Shown here: positions 8,113-17,520 of the stretch, in pieces
Numbering within the stretch: the stretch's first letter is position 1
Layout: each line of letters begins with the position of its first letter
Assembly (NCBI GenBank): GCA_934667815.1
Contig: CAKUMO010000009.1
Location: forward strand, 18,488 to 82,487
Direction: 5' to 3'
Length of the DNA stretch: 64,000 nt
Source: an uncultured Oscillospiraceae bacterium
GTDB lineage: Bacteria > Bacillota > Clostridia > Oscillospirales > Oscillospiraceae
Made by a program: the position numbers and the translations under genes
Notes under the pieces: generated by a model
The model's database searches: none
What the model was told of the DNA's origin: nothing
Seen by the model: only the letters and a program-made list of their open reading frames with translations

Positions 8113-9483
8113 TTATTGTGGCTGCATAGCGTCCTTAATTGCCTGATCGACCGAGCCGCTCACCGTATCGGCGAGGGTGAGCCATGGTGTATCCATCGCG
8201 CGGAATTCCACATAGCCGTCAGGCAGAGGAATGTTTCTCGTCCAGAGGATTTTCGTCGGCATTTCCTGCATGGCAACAACTGCCTCAGCGGCCTGCCTTG
8301 TAAATCCATGACCCATCCACTCTGCAATCGCCGCCTCCGTGGGAGATTCGGCGTCCGGATTGGCGTTCAGCACGGAATCATACTGCTCCGCAAGCACCAG
8401 AAGTGCCGCGCCCTTGGGATTCTTCGCGCCCTTCATCAGCCAGAAATGGTCGGTCAGAGACGCCTGATACTGCTCGTCGGCACCGCTGTACTTAGGCAGC
8501 GGCACGATACCGATGCCGTCGGTCTGCCAAAGGTCTGCGTAGTCGATATAACCGCGGTAGTCATTCGTATAGACAAAGGCCGCCTTTCCGTTTAGGAATT
8601 CCGTCGTTGCATTTCCGAGATCAACGAGCTGATCTCCGTTCGGGCCGATGCCGTAGATAAAGTTAGCAGCATCCTGAATTTTGGTGCTCTTGATGTTATT
8701 GGTATATGTTCCGTTTTCATACTCAATGTAAAGGTCGCCGGTGCTTGCAAAGAAAGCCGTGAGGAAATCGCCGGTATTCACAAGGCCGTAGACATCGGTA
8801 ATGCCATCGCCGTTGGTGTCGGCCGTGGTTTCGTACAGATACTCGCGGAATTTCTCCCACGTCCACTCGCCTCTGGCCTGAAGCTCCATCGGTTCTTCCA
8901 AGCCGGCCTCAGAGATCAGGCGCTGATTATAGAACAATACGCCAAGATTGTGCGCTTTATGGGTAATGTTGTAGATTTTCCCGTCGTAGGTCATCTTTTG
9001 GATATCCTGCATAGAGCCGGTCTGCTCCCAAATCGGGTCGGAAAAATCAACGTATTCGTCCCACGGCTGCACAAGATCCTTCATGATGAGCGCCGGAAAG
9101 CTCTGCGCGTCACCGATCACAATGTCCGGAATATCGCCCGCCGCGATCAGCTTGTAGAGATTCTCATAGTAGTCGCCCGAGGAAACAATGACCTCGACCT
9201 TGCCGCCATAGTAATCCGTGAAGCGGTATGCCTGCCAGTCCTCGGTGTATTCGGGCAGATATTCGCTCCAGCAGTAGATGGTAACGGTATCGTTCTCCAG
9301 AGTTACCTCCGGCATTCCTGTGACGTCCGCGCGGGTTCCCTCAATGTAGGTGCGTCCGGTGTCTGCCGGTGCTTCTGGCTGCTTGCTTTCGGAAGATGCA
9401 TCGGGGGTCTTCGAGCCGCCGCAGCCCACAGCAAAGCACAGCAGCAGTACAAGAATCAGTGCAGTAATTTGTCTGATTTTCAT
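8113..9483 (-). CDS. Sugar ABC transporter solute-binding lipoprotein (family 1)
   Basis: The 456-residue product has a lipoprotein signal with lipobox AVGC at about residues 18-21 and a Ser/Glu-rich linker. The mature domain is typical of family 1 extracellular sugar-binding proteins: VTIYCWSEYLPEYTEDWQ, IVIGDAQSFPALI, and the C-terminal segment with GKAAFVYTNDYRG. It would bind an oligosaccharide outside the membrane and deliver it to the permease pair encoded at 9633-11512. It is preceded by a 149-bp gap with two promoter-like sequences, so it may be expressed more strongly than the permeases. That is usual for binding proteins. Confidence 0.93.
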   Translation of the reverse strand: MKIRQITALILVLLLCFAVGCGGSKTPDASSESKQPEAPADTGRTYIEGTRADVTGMPEVTLENDTVTIYCWSEYLPEYTEDWQAYRFTDYYGGKVEVIVSSGDYYENLYKLIAAGDIPDIVIGDAQSFPALIMKDLVQPWDEYVDFSDPIWEQTGSMQDIQKMTYDGKIYNITHKAHNLGVLFYNQRLISEAGLEEPMELQARGEWTWEKFREYLYETTADTNGDGITDVYGLVNTGDFLTAFFASTGDLYIEYENGTYTNNIKSTKIQDAANFIYGIGPNGDQLVDLGNATTEFLNGKAAFVYTNDYRGYIDYADLWQTDGIGIVPLPKYSGADEQYQASLTDHFWLMKGAKNPKGAALLVLAEQYDSVLNANPDAESPTEAAIAEWMGHGFTRQAAEAVVAMQEMPTKILWTRNIPLPDGYVEFRAMDTPWLTLADTVSGSVDQAIKDAMQPQ

Positions 9484-9545
9484 AGGTTTGCTCCTCTCGT
9501 GGTATTCTCATATCTACATTATAGTGGTCAAAAACGGTGGATACA

Positions 9546-9573
9546 ATTATACTTCCTGTTCAATTCTTCTCAA
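9546..9573 (-). promoter_or_regulatory. Internal promoter of the solute-binding-protein gene
   Basis: On the minus strand TTGAGA (9573-9568), a 16-bp spacer and TATAAT (9551-9546) form a good sigma-A match. A second possible pair, TTGTAT/TATAAT with a 17-bp spacer, overlaps it at 9546-9518. The 149-bp gap 9484-9632 is the only sizeable gap inside the importer cluster. Confidence 0.6.
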
Positions 9574-9632
9574 TTTTTGCCCTGGATCGGGAAAAATTTC
9601 TCCGTCTATGACAAAAGCCTCCGTATATTGGC

Positions 9633-10610
9633 TCATCCGACGATCCCCGATCGTTCCACACTCTCCCGGAAATACTTTTGCAGCAGGAGGTATAACAGCA
9701 AGGGCGGCAGGATGGAAAGCAGCACACCAGCCTGCAAAATCAGGATGCCCTCCTGCGCGCTTGCGCCAACCTCATACTCCATAATGTGCGCGATGTGATT
9801 CTTCAGATTGTAGAGCTGATTCATCACCGTTTTATAATTGCTCAAAAGCGACGAGGTGTAGACATAGTCGTTCCAGTACCAGACCACGGAGACCAGCACC
9901 GTAATCAGGAATGCGCCGCCCGCATTGGGCGCCATAATCCGCGCGAAGGTGCGAAAAGAGCCGCAGCCGTCGAGATACGCAGCCTCCTCCAGCTCCTTTG
10001 GCAGGCCACGAAAGAACTGGCGGAAGATGAAAATAATCACGCCGGAACGGATGCCGCTGCCGAGCATCGCCGGCAGATAAAAGGCCAGCGGCGTATTGAC
10101 AAGGTTGAGATTTACGTCGCTCCCCGTGACGGAATTGTAAAGGCTCACCACTCCAAAAGGATCAAAAAAGCGGAAATTCATAAATGTCGGGATCAGCACG
10201 GTCTGCGGCGGCACGATCATGGTCAGAACGACCATGAAAAACACCGCATTGCTCCCTCGAAAACGAAACCGCGCAAGGCCATAGCCCGCCATTGCACAGG
10301 AAACCACCTGCAAAAGCGTGCAGAGCGCGACCAGCACGAGGGAATTTTTCAGGGCTTCAGTGTAGTCGAGGTAGTGAATGGCATTTTTCATGTTATCCCA
10401 GACAAAGGTTCTGGGAACCAGAACGACCAGCGGATCGTAAAGCTCCTTCGCCGGACGGAAAGCCACACTGACGCTGTAAATCAGAGGGTACAGAATTACC
10501 ACGCTCAGTCCGATCAGCAACAGCGTGCGAAAGAGCGCCTTCAGCAAATCAAAAGTATATGGGATCGCCAATGACGGCGTTCGCCGGATCTTTTTGATTT
10601 TTTCTCTCAT
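9633..10610 (-). CDS. Carbohydrate ABC transporter permease (MalG-type)
   Basis: The 325-residue membrane protein has about six helices and the EAA loop EEAAYLDGCGSFRTFARIMAP near the C-terminus, which docks the ATPase. It belongs to the inner-membrane subunit family exemplified by MalG. The start MREKIKKIRR at 10610 is chosen because GGGAGG lies six bases upstream and the ATG is two bases after the stop of the partner permease. The longer open frame to 10862 only overlaps that partner. It works with the gene at 10613-11512 and the binding protein at 8113. No ATPase gene is nearby. Confidence 0.93.
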   Translation of the reverse strand: MREKIKKIRRTPSLAIPYTFDLLKALFRTLLLIGLSVVILYPLIYSVSVAFRPAKELYDPLVVLVPRTFVWDNMKNAIHYLDYTEALKNSLVLVALCTLLQVVSCAMAGYGLARFRFRGSNAVFFMVVLTMIVPPQTVLIPTFMNFRFFDPFGVVSLYNSVTGSDVNLNLVNTPLAFYLPAMLGSGIRSGVIIFIFRQFFRGLPKELEEAAYLDGCGSFRTFARIMAPNAGGAFLITVLVSVVWYWNDYVYTSSLLSNYKTVMNQLYNLKNHIAHIMEYEVGASAQEGILILQAGVLLSILPPLLLYLLLQKYFRESVERSGIVG

Positions 10611-10612
10611 AG

Positions 10613-11512
10613 TCAGCCTCCCATATACACCGTTCTGCGGTTGAGCACCCAGTACACGATCCCCACGACAGCCAGAACAACCACCAAATACATCCACGTC
10701 AGGCCGGACGCATAGCCGAAGTTCATGGCAGAGGTCTGCTCGTTCACGAGCCGGATGACCGGATTGGTGCTGCTGGTGCAGTAATCGATGATGCTGTAAA
10801 CGGTATTCATCAGCAGCATGGGCGTCAGCAGCGGGAACGTAATTTTCCAGAAGGACTCCCACGCGGTGCAGCCGTCCAGCCGCGCGCTTTCATAGAGATG
10901 ACGAGGAATCGTCTGAAGTCCAGCCAGGAAGATCAGGATTTGCACGCCGGTACGCCACACCAGATTGAAAATATCATAAACATAGGGCATCACGGTTTCC
11001 GCAAGCTGATAAGGAATTCCCATGGCCAGCAAGACTTCGTAGCTTCCTATCCCGCCGAACAGGCCTCCCGAGCTCTGCCCGCTCATGATTTGTGAGGAGA
11101 GATAGTCCGTCGTCAGAATCTCGATCACCGCGCCGGACATGATAATCACGGGCAGGAAAAAGATCACGCGCGCAACCGCCCTGCCGCGGAATTTCTGGTT
11201 CAGGAGCACTGCGAGAAACAGAGACAGCATTAAAATCAGCACCGTCTCTGCCGCCATGCTGCCCAAAGCGCCTGCAATGGCGCGCACATAGCGCGAGTCC
11301 GCCAACAACGCCTCCGTAAAGTTCTTCAGTCCGACGAAGCGCAGCTCAAGTCCGTTTTCCGTGATTTGCAGCGTGGAAAAGGCGTAGCGGATGGATTGCA
11401 GCATCGGCACAAAGAAAAACACAAAAAAACCGATCAGAAACGGCAGGCAGAACAGCCAGCCGCTGCGGGCGCGGCGTCCGGAGAAGGACAGTCGCAGTTT
11501 TTTCTTTTTCAT
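10613..11512 (-). CDS. Sugar ABC transporter permease (MalF-type)
   Basis: The 299-residue protein has six predicted helices. It starts with a basic cytoplasmic segment (KKKKLRLSFSGRR) followed by SGWLFCLPFLIGFFVFF, the MalF-like first helix. The EAA loop is YESARLDGCTAWESFWKITFP. It forms the heterodimeric channel with the downstream permease. Its start codon overlaps the stop of the DUF5696 gene by four bases (ATGA), so translation of the lipoprotein and the channel is coupled. Confidence 0.93.
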   Translation of the reverse strand: MKKKKLRLSFSGRRARSGWLFCLPFLIGFFVFFFVPMLQSIRYAFSTLQITENGLELRFVGLKNFTEALLADSRYVRAIAGALGSMAAETVLILMLSLFLAVLLNQKFRGRAVARVIFFLPVIIMSGAVIEILTTDYLSSQIMSGQSSGGLFGGIGSYEVLLAMGIPYQLAETVMPYVYDIFNLVWRTGVQILIFLAGLQTIPRHLYESARLDGCTAWESFWKITFPLLTPMLLMNTVYSIIDYCTSSTNPVIRLVNEQTSAMNFGYASGLTWMYLVVVLAVVGIVYWVLNRRTVYMGG

Positions 11513-13692
11513 CGGAAATCGCCTCTCTCTATCAGATAGCCCTCTGCGGGAATCACATTCATATCCACCACGGCGGATTCGCTGCCGTAATTGACCGTCA
11601 CCGTGATTCCGTTTGCGTAATGCGTGCGGCGCAGACCGTCTGCAAGAATTTCATGCCGGAGAATTGCGCTGCCAGCAACGCATTCCAGCACGGCTCCGTA
11701 GTCCTGCAATTCTTTGCAAATTTGCTCTTTTTCAAGATTCCAGTCGCCGCCATAGAGCTGCTCCAGCTCCGTTCCCTGCAAGTCCGCCGTCTCACCGGCC
11801 AGCGCATAATGCAGACTGGCCCCGGTCTCCAAGGCGCACAAAAGCGCCAGCGTGCGGTTTTCGGCCTGATTGACCGGCGTGCCTGCGTAGCCCTTGACTC
11901 CGCTGAGAACCATCTGGTAAAACGGCACCTCCGCATCCGTAATTTCAAAGCCGCTGCTGTGATCCGGTGCTCCAAACACAAAGTCGGCATAGGGCAGCGC
12001 ATAGAAATAGCCGGTTTCTGCCAGCACCCCACCACCGGAGTGCAGAAGCTCCAGAGTCTCCGTAAACCTTGCTGCGGTCTCGACCTGCGAGGCGGCGCAT
12101 GCTTTGTGATAATTGGCATAGGAGAGTCCCGCGATGTCCTCGACCGCAATCCCCGCAAGCTGCCAGTCCCCTGCGGAATCCAGCAGGGTTTTCGCTCTTT
12201 CGGGAAGAACCGCACAGTCGAGCAGATAGCGAATCGGGCGACCTTCATCCGCGGAGTTGCTGGCACGGTAGTATTCATACTGGCAGGAAAGCTCCCCTGC
12301 CAGGTTGCGGATCGCATCTCGCTTCAGGCGGACTCCCTTTCCTGAACGCTGCGCCTGCGCCAGAGGCACGGAAAGGTAGACCGGCACCTCCTGCGCCGCG
12401 CACTGAGCAAGCAGCTTCTTCAGCTCCGTCTTTGAGCCTGCCGGCGAAAGCTTCCCTGCCGCGTAGCCCATGACGGTGTTTTCATCCCATGCGGCAAGCC
12501 GCACCAGCGGCGCCGCGCCGGTGGCAGCAACGCAATCGATGATCTCTGCCGCCGTTTGCGCAGAGGTAATCTGTTCCGCCTTCTCATAAAGCGGGATGCC
12601 CAAAATCTTCTGCTTTTCCCTGACGGCACCATAGATGCTCAAAAACACCGTCTGCGCGGCCGGTGCCGGCTGCATTCCCCGCGCCAGCAGATACGCCTGC
12701 AGGCGCTGTGCCATGGCGCTGTAACCGCCGTTTTCCTCGCAGAAGAAATAGGTCACTTCCAAATCGCTCTGCAAATGGAGCGTTTCCTCCACGACCGTCT
12801 GAAACGCATCGGCGGTGATATACTGTGTGTCCTCCTCGCGCAGGAGGAAGGCTGCATAGGCTCGGTTGCGCACAGTCTCGTTTCCGTTTGTCGCCGCAAA
12901 AATGCGTGCAGCGGCAGCACCGGACGTGACCAGCGCGAGGGCCGTATCTCCGCCGCGCTGCATCCCGTAAACCGGCAGATGGATCGTTTCGGTGGAAACG
13001 GCATAGGCTTCATAAATGAACGCCCGGTTCACACCATAGACCGGTTCGTCATATGTTCCCTTTTTCCCGTTTCCAAAGTTCATCAATGCACCGCAGCCGT
13101 CCGGCAGGAGGAAATATCCCTTCTGTCCCGTCTGCGCAGAGAGAAGGTTCGGCGCAATACGAAACCTTTTGAACACCAGCCGATCCGTCTCACAGATGGA
13201 TTCGCGGGGAATCCGAATGACCAGTGCATCCTCCCGCAGTGCAAGCTCCACCGCAAAAGAAAGGCCGTCCTTCACGGTAAAGACCGTTCGCAGAATCTGC
13301 CCATCCTGTGAAAGTGCGCACTGGGCAGACACCTCGGGGTTGGCCGTGTAGAAATCCGTCTCCTTTTTCAGCTCCAGATCGTAATACGAGCCGGTCACAA
13401 GCGATTGAAGATTCAGCCGCATTACGCCCTTGACCGTCTCCGTTTCCTCCGCACCCGCGAAGGAAGCATATTGCCCGCCGTTTTTGAGATCAGTTACCGT
13501 GATCTCGTTCGGTGTTTCTCCCATGCTCACCCGCAGTGCGCCGGACTCCAGCACGGTGCCCCTTTGCACCGGCTCAGACGAGAATTCCGTCTGTGAGGCC
13601 GACTGCGCCGCCTGCGCCGGTGCGGCAGTGCAGCCGTTCAGCAGCGTTGTGCCGAGACAGAGCGCCAAGAAACATGCAATCCATTTTTTCAT
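11509..13692 (-). CDS. DUF5696 lipoprotein, glycosidase-like architecture
   Basis: This ~727-residue secreted lipoprotein (lipobox LLNGC at about residues 17-21) matches the DUF5696 family, found beside sugar ABC transporters in Firmicutes. The N-terminal ~330 residues look like a beta-sandwich. Residues ~345-640 alternate strands and helices in a way that suggests a TIM barrel, for example PLVRLAAWDENTVMGYAAG, EVPVYLSVPLAQ, LLDCAVLP and GVLAETGYFYALPYAD. That is the layout of several glycoside hydrolases, but no catalytic pair can be assigned. The ATG at 13692 has GAGGG seven bases upstream and follows the YIP1 stop directly. Activity is inference; family placement rests on context and appearance. 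Confidence 0.7.
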   Translation of the reverse strand: MKKWIACFLALCLGTTLLNGCTAAPAQAAQSASQTEFSSEPVQRGTVLESGALRVSMGETPNEITVTDLKNGGQYASFAGAEETETVKGVMRLNLQSLVTGSYYDLELKKETDFYTANPEVSAQCALSQDGQILRTVFTVKDGLSFAVELALREDALVIRIPRESICETDRLVFKRFRIAPNLLSAQTGQKGYFLLPDGCGALMNFGNGKKGTYDEPVYGVNRAFIYEAYAVSTETIHLPVYGMQRGGDTALALVTSGAAAARIFAATNGNETVRNRAYAAFLLREEDTQYITADAFQTVVEETLHLQSDLEVTYFFCEENGGYSAMAQRLQAYLLARGMQPAPAAQTVFLSIYGAVREKQKILGIPLYEKAEQITSAQTAAEIIDCVAATGAAPLVRLAAWDENTVMGYAAGKLSPAGSKTELKKLLAQCAAQEVPVYLSVPLAQAQRSGKGVRLKRDAIRNLAGELSCQYEYYRASNSADEGRPIRYLLDCAVLPERAKTLLDSAGDWQLAGIAVEDIAGLSYANYHKACAASQVETAARFTETLELLHSGGGVLAETGYFYALPYADFVFGAPDHSSGFEITDAEVPFYQMVLSGVKGYAGTPVNQAENRTLALLCALETGASLHYALAGETADLQGTELEQLYGGDWNLEKEQICKELQDYGAVLECVAGSAILRHEILADGLRRTHYANGITVTVNYGSESAVVDMNVIPAEGYLIERGDFR

Positions 13693-13694
13693 AT

Positions 13695-15737
13695 TCACGC
13701 CCTCAGTGTCAGTTCGTTAAAAATGGTAATAATCAGATTCGCCACCTGCTCAAAGAGCACGACCAGTAAAAACAGCAGGAAAAATACGATTCCGATGCCG
13801 ACTGCCGTCAGCAGCAGATTCACGCAGGCCTTGCCTATGCTAAAGTCATGCACCCGCGTAATCACGATTAAAAGCAGTGCGCCGCTCCAGACATAACCGG
13901 CCAGCGAAATCATGGTCAGGAAGGGCTTTTCCTCCAGGGTGAACATCTGGCTTAGAAGCAGCACCAGAAGCTGTGTCAAAAGATACGGCAGCAGCACATA
14001 GGCCGAAGCGCAGTAGATCTGCTTGAAGGTGCCTCGGCCGTCCGTCAGGCAGGATACCGACCAGTTGACGATGACAAACAGCAGGTAGATCACGCAGGTC
14101 GTCATCAGCGGAAGGAAAATATTAAAGTCACCTGCTTCATTCCGGTTGAACGGGAAGCCGGTCGCAAAATACTTGACGATCTCCAGGAGGAACCAGAACA
14201 CTACTACACCGCTGGAGAATCCGACGGAAAGCCGTTTCTGATAGAGCAGCTCCTCCAGCGTTGCAATCGGCGCTTTTAACATGAATAGGTGATAAGTTTT
14301 TTCCTTGCGGTATTTCTTCCAAATAAATATCGCTGTCCAGATCAATGCCGCCAATACCGCCGCACCAAGAAGCAGCAGTGCAAAGTGCGAACGCATAAAG
14401 GTAAAGCGGTATTCCTCAAATGCCTCAGAGTACGCCTCCCGATCCTGCCCCCGTTTCAGATAGGACAGCGCCTCTCCGGAGGCCCCCTCCTGCATCAGCG
14501 CCTTGCCGATGCCGGTGCAGGCCGGCTGGCAATAGCTGTTTCTGGAGAGAATTTCCTCCCAGACCGGCTTTGCCTCGGCGTACTCGCCGCTGTTATATAA
14601 TCCGACCGCCCGGCGCATCAGTCTGCCGTAATCCGTCAGGGAAAAGCGCGTAATATCCCCCGCCTTTCCGTCGAGCACAAAGAGATAATTTTCGAAGGTT
14701 TCAAGTGCTGCCGCCTTTTCAAAGGTTCCGAGCTGCTTGCCGCTGCCGCCGAATACGCCGAGCAGCTTCCCGTTCGGGTCATACTGGAATACACGTCCGC
14801 GCGCAGCGTCCAGCACGCTTAGAATTCCGCTGTCCGCAATGTCCACGTCCACGAGCTGACTCACGTTGGCAAGCCCGCTGACCCACTGGCTCTGGGGAAT
14901 GTAATCTCCAAACAGGAGGTTTTTCCCGTCCCAGAGTCCCTTACCGGAGGGATTGAGCTTGCGCACACGCGTGCTTTCGCTGACGGCATTGCGCGAACAG
15001 GTGTAAACAAAGTTCTCGCCGTCAATATCAAAGCTGGTGTATGCAATAGGGACAAAGCGATCCATTGCATTTTTCTGTTCCTCGGTCAGCAGCTTTTTCC
15101 AGCTCTGGTCAACGAGCATCTCCACGGTCATTTCCACCTCGTTCGGTCCAAAAAAGCCGAGAAAATCGCCGTTTTCCGACAGCATGACCGCGCCGGAGTA
15201 CATTCCGTCCACAAGGGCGTAGACATTCAGGCCGCGGTCTACAATGACCCGCGTGACCGCAAAGGGAACCGTGGCGTCATACGCCGGAGAATCCGGTCTG
15301 GTATAGCTTCGCTGCCGCACACCGCTCCAGTCAAAGCGCTCAACGCACAGTCGCTGCGTATCGGAAATATAGATCCCCGCCTCGCAGACAAACAGCCCCT
15401 GTGCCTGCGAAAACAGCAGCGGCGCACCCGTTTCGTCCGTGAAGTGCAGCTCGTCAAGCAGATGCAGCCGCATGTCCAGCACCAGCAGGCGGCTCTGCGC
15501 CGCGTCGAGCGCATAGAGCAGCCCATCATAGACAAAAAGATCCGTCAATCCTGCGGGCTGCTCCGTCGTGCCGAACCCCGCAGAGAAATCCGGCAGATAG
15601 AGCGCCGGTGCTGGCTGCTCGTGATTCTCTGCGTCATAGGTATAGCTTTCATAGGGCACCTCCACTGCCTGCGCATGCAGCATCAGCGCGGCAAGCAGCA
15701 GCACCGAAAGGAAACACGTTATCATTCTTTTCCTCAT
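13695..15737 (-). CDS. YIP1-domain membrane protein with extracytoplasmic beta-propeller and TPR
   Basis: The 680-residue product has a signal peptide (cleavage after HAQA, ~residue 24). Residues ~40-380 resemble NHL/gluconolactonase-type propeller repeats (YALDAAQSRLLVLD, FQYDPNGKLLGVFGGSGKQLG). A short tetratricopeptide-like stretch follows (LYNSGEYAEAKPVWEEILSRN), then a membrane helix near 455-475 and a C-terminal YIP1-like bundle of five or six helices. Proteins of this make-up are known next to DUF5696 and sugar permeases. Their function is unknown. A role in sensing or assembling the importer at the membrane is inference. AAGGAG precedes the ATG. Confidence 0.75.
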   Translation of the reverse strand: MRKRMITCFLSVLLLAALMLHAQAVEVPYESYTYDAENHEQPAPALYLPDFSAGFGTTEQPAGLTDLFVYDGLLYALDAAQSRLLVLDMRLHLLDELHFTDETGAPLLFSQAQGLFVCEAGIYISDTQRLCVERFDWSGVRQRSYTRPDSPAYDATVPFAVTRVIVDRGLNVYALVDGMYSGAVMLSENGDFLGFFGPNEVEMTVEMLVDQSWKKLLTEEQKNAMDRFVPIAYTSFDIDGENFVYTCSRNAVSESTRVRKLNPSGKGLWDGKNLLFGDYIPQSQWVSGLANVSQLVDVDIADSGILSVLDAARGRVFQYDPNGKLLGVFGGSGKQLGTFEKAAALETFENYLFVLDGKAGDITRFSLTDYGRLMRRAVGLYNSGEYAEAKPVWEEILSRNSYCQPACTGIGKALMQEGASGEALSYLKRGQDREAYSEAFEEYRFTFMRSHFALLLLGAAVLAALIWTAIFIWKKYRKEKTYHLFMLKAPIATLEELLYQKRLSVGFSSGVVVFWFLLEIVKYFATGFPFNRNEAGDFNIFLPLMTTCVIYLLFVIVNWSVSCLTDGRGTFKQIYCASAYVLLPYLLTQLLVLLLSQMFTLEEKPFLTMISLAGYVWSGALLLIVITRVHDFSIGKACVNLLLTAVGIGIVFFLLFLLVVLFEQVANLIITIFNELTLRA

Positions 15738-15742
15738 CGCGC

Positions 15743-16615
15743 TTACTCCTTAATGCCGGAGGCGGACATGGTTTCGATCACTCTTCGCTGCACCAGCAGG
15801 AAAAATACGATCGGCGGAAGGATCAGAAGCACCGCAGCCGCAGCCGCGACACCCGCGCGTGCCGTACCGCCCGAAGCGATCTGATTCAAAACCGTGGGAA
15901 GCACCTTGAATTCTTCCTTGTAAATATAAGCCGCACCTGCGCCAGCCCACAGGGACTGGAAGGTAAAGATGCTCAGTGTCAGCCATGCCGGACGCACCAT
16001 GGGCATAACGATCTTCCAGAGCGTCCGCCACTCGGTACTGCCGTCGATACGCGCCGCCTCAATTACCGCAAAGGGCACCATCTGCTCCATAAACTGCCGC
16101 ATAAGAAACAGTCCGAGCGGCGCAGCCAACGTCGGAAGGATCATGGCATAGTAGGTGTTCAGCATTCCCGCCTTGGAAAGAATCAAATACTGCGACACCA
16201 TCAAAACCGGACTGGAAAACAGCAGTGCTTTCACCACGATCTGATTAAGCAGCATCTTGCCGCGGAATTTCCCGATGGTGAGCGAGTAGGCCGCCATGGA
16301 GGCGATAAGCACATAAACCACCGTGCCGACCAGAGATACAAAAATGCTGTTGAACAGATAGCGCGAGAAGGGCACCCACAGAGAATCCGTCAGGCGAAAC
16401 AGCTCGCGGTAGTTCTCCCCCGTCGGATTCGAGACCCAAAAGCGCGGCGGAAAAACGAACAGCTCCTCCATCGGCTTGACAGACTGCACCACGGAATACA
16501 CCAGCGGCAGCATGGAGAAGCTGCCAGCCAGAAGCAGGATCAGAAAGATCGCCGTCGTGCCCGCCTTGGAGCCGATGCCGCGCGTTCGGTTCGGGGATGT
16601 CAGGATTCGTTTCAT
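15743..16615 (-). CDS. Carbohydrate ABC transporter permease (MalG-type), second importer
   Basis: The 290-residue protein has about six helices and the EAA loop IEAARIDGSTEWRTLWKIVMP. It starts LTSPNRTRGIGSKAGTTAIF after the initial MKRI. GGAGG lies nine bases before the ATG, and the gene follows its partner permease by two bases. It differs clearly from the permease at 9633, so the locus holds two distinct importers and not a recent duplication. Confidence 0.92.
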   Translation of the reverse strand: MKRILTSPNRTRGIGSKAGTTAIFLILLLAGSFSMLPLVYSVVQSVKPMEELFVFPPRFWVSNPTGENYRELFRLTDSLWVPFSRYLFNSIFVSLVGTVVYVLIASMAAYSLTIGKFRGKMLLNQIVVKALLFSSPVLMVSQYLILSKAGMLNTYYAMILPTLAAPLGLFLMRQFMEQMVPFAVIEAARIDGSTEWRTLWKIVMPMVRPAWLTLSIFTFQSLWAGAGAAYIYKEEFKVLPTVLNQIASGGTARAGVAAAAAVLLILPPIVFFLLVQRRVIETMSASGIKE

Positions 16616-16617
16616 GC

Positions 16618-17517
16618 TCAGTCACCTCCCACGCGACGGAGAATTTTCTGTACAAGGGCATTGAAGCCCAGCATCATCAGAAACAGCAGCACCGCAATGG
16701 CGCAGGCATAGCCCATCTCGTTGCGGACACTCGCCATATCGTTCATATGGGTAATCAATGTCGAGGCGGCGTACTGCGTGGAAACACCGTTGGCGGTCGC
16801 ACCGGCCGCATTAAGCAGCGCCTGTCCGACTGCACCGGCGGCAAAGCTGGCGCCGATCTGCATCACCGCACCGAACAAAAGCTGTGGCTTCATGTTGGGC
16901 AGCGTGATATAGATCAGCTCCTGAAGCCGTCCGGAGATGCCGTCGAGCGCACCGGCCTCATATTGTCCGTGGTCTATCCCCTGAAACCCCGCAATGAAGG
17001 ACAGGAAAGATGTGCCAAGGCTCATCCAGAGCTGCACCACAATGATGCACCCCATGATATATTTGGAGTCCGTTAACCACTGAATCGGCTCGTTCAAAAA
17101 GCCCATGGACATCAGGAAGCTGTTCAGCAGGCCGTATTGGTCTCCGCTGAAGATAAACGCCCACACCGTGTACACCGCCGTAGAAAGAGACGGCACATAG
17201 AGCATGAAGGTAAACACCGAGCGAATACCCGGCCGGAACTCATTGACCAGCCACGCAAACAGCAGGCAGATGAAGTAGCTCAAGGGTCCTGTCAACAGCG
17301 CAAACACAATGGTATTGTTCAAGGAGATCGTGAATACGCTGTCATCAAAAAACATCCGGATGTAATTATCCAACCCGGTAAACCTTGGCGTCTGCACAAG
17401 ATTGAAATCCGTGAAGCTCAGAACCACCGACGCCAGAATCGGAAGCAAAATAAAGAAGAAAAACAGCAGTCCAAAGGGCAGCAGCATCAGATAATATACC
17501 GTCGTATTCTTTTTCAT
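16618..17517 (-). CDS. Sugar ABC transporter permease (MalF-type), second importer
   Basis: The 299-residue protein starts MKKNTTVYYLMLLPFGLLFFFF and has six predicted helices. The EAA loop, YEAGALDGISGRLQELIYITLP, departs from the usual EAAxxDGA core (EAGALDG). It is still recognisable. AAAGGAG precedes the start. The gene lies three bases downstream of the multidomain binding protein, so the two are probably translated together. Confidence 0.91.
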   Translation of the reverse strand: MKKNTTVYYLMLLPFGLLFFFFILLPILASVVLSFTDFNLVQTPRFTGLDNYIRMFFDDSVFTISLNNTIVFALLTGPLSYFICLLFAWLVNEFRPGIRSVFTFMLYVPSLSTAVYTVWAFIFSGDQYGLLNSFLMSMGFLNEPIQWLTDSKYIMGCIIVVQLWMSLGTSFLSFIAGFQGIDHGQYEAGALDGISGRLQELIYITLPNMKPQLLFGAVMQIGASFAAGAVGQALLNAAGATANGVSTQYAASTLITHMNDMASVRNEMGYACAIAVLLFLMMLGFNALVQKILRRVGGD

Positions 17518-17520
17518 GCG

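Noticed and set aside
4692..8129. 1,145-codon plus-strand frame opposite the CBM protein
   Set aside because: It mirrors the repeats of the real gene, lacks a ribosome site and shows no domains. The minus-strand gene has a signal peptide and a membrane anchor.
10611..10862. Longer start for the MalG-type permease
   Set aside because: The extension lies wholly inside the partner permease gene and is not hydrophobic. The ATG at 10610 has a well-spaced GGGAGG.
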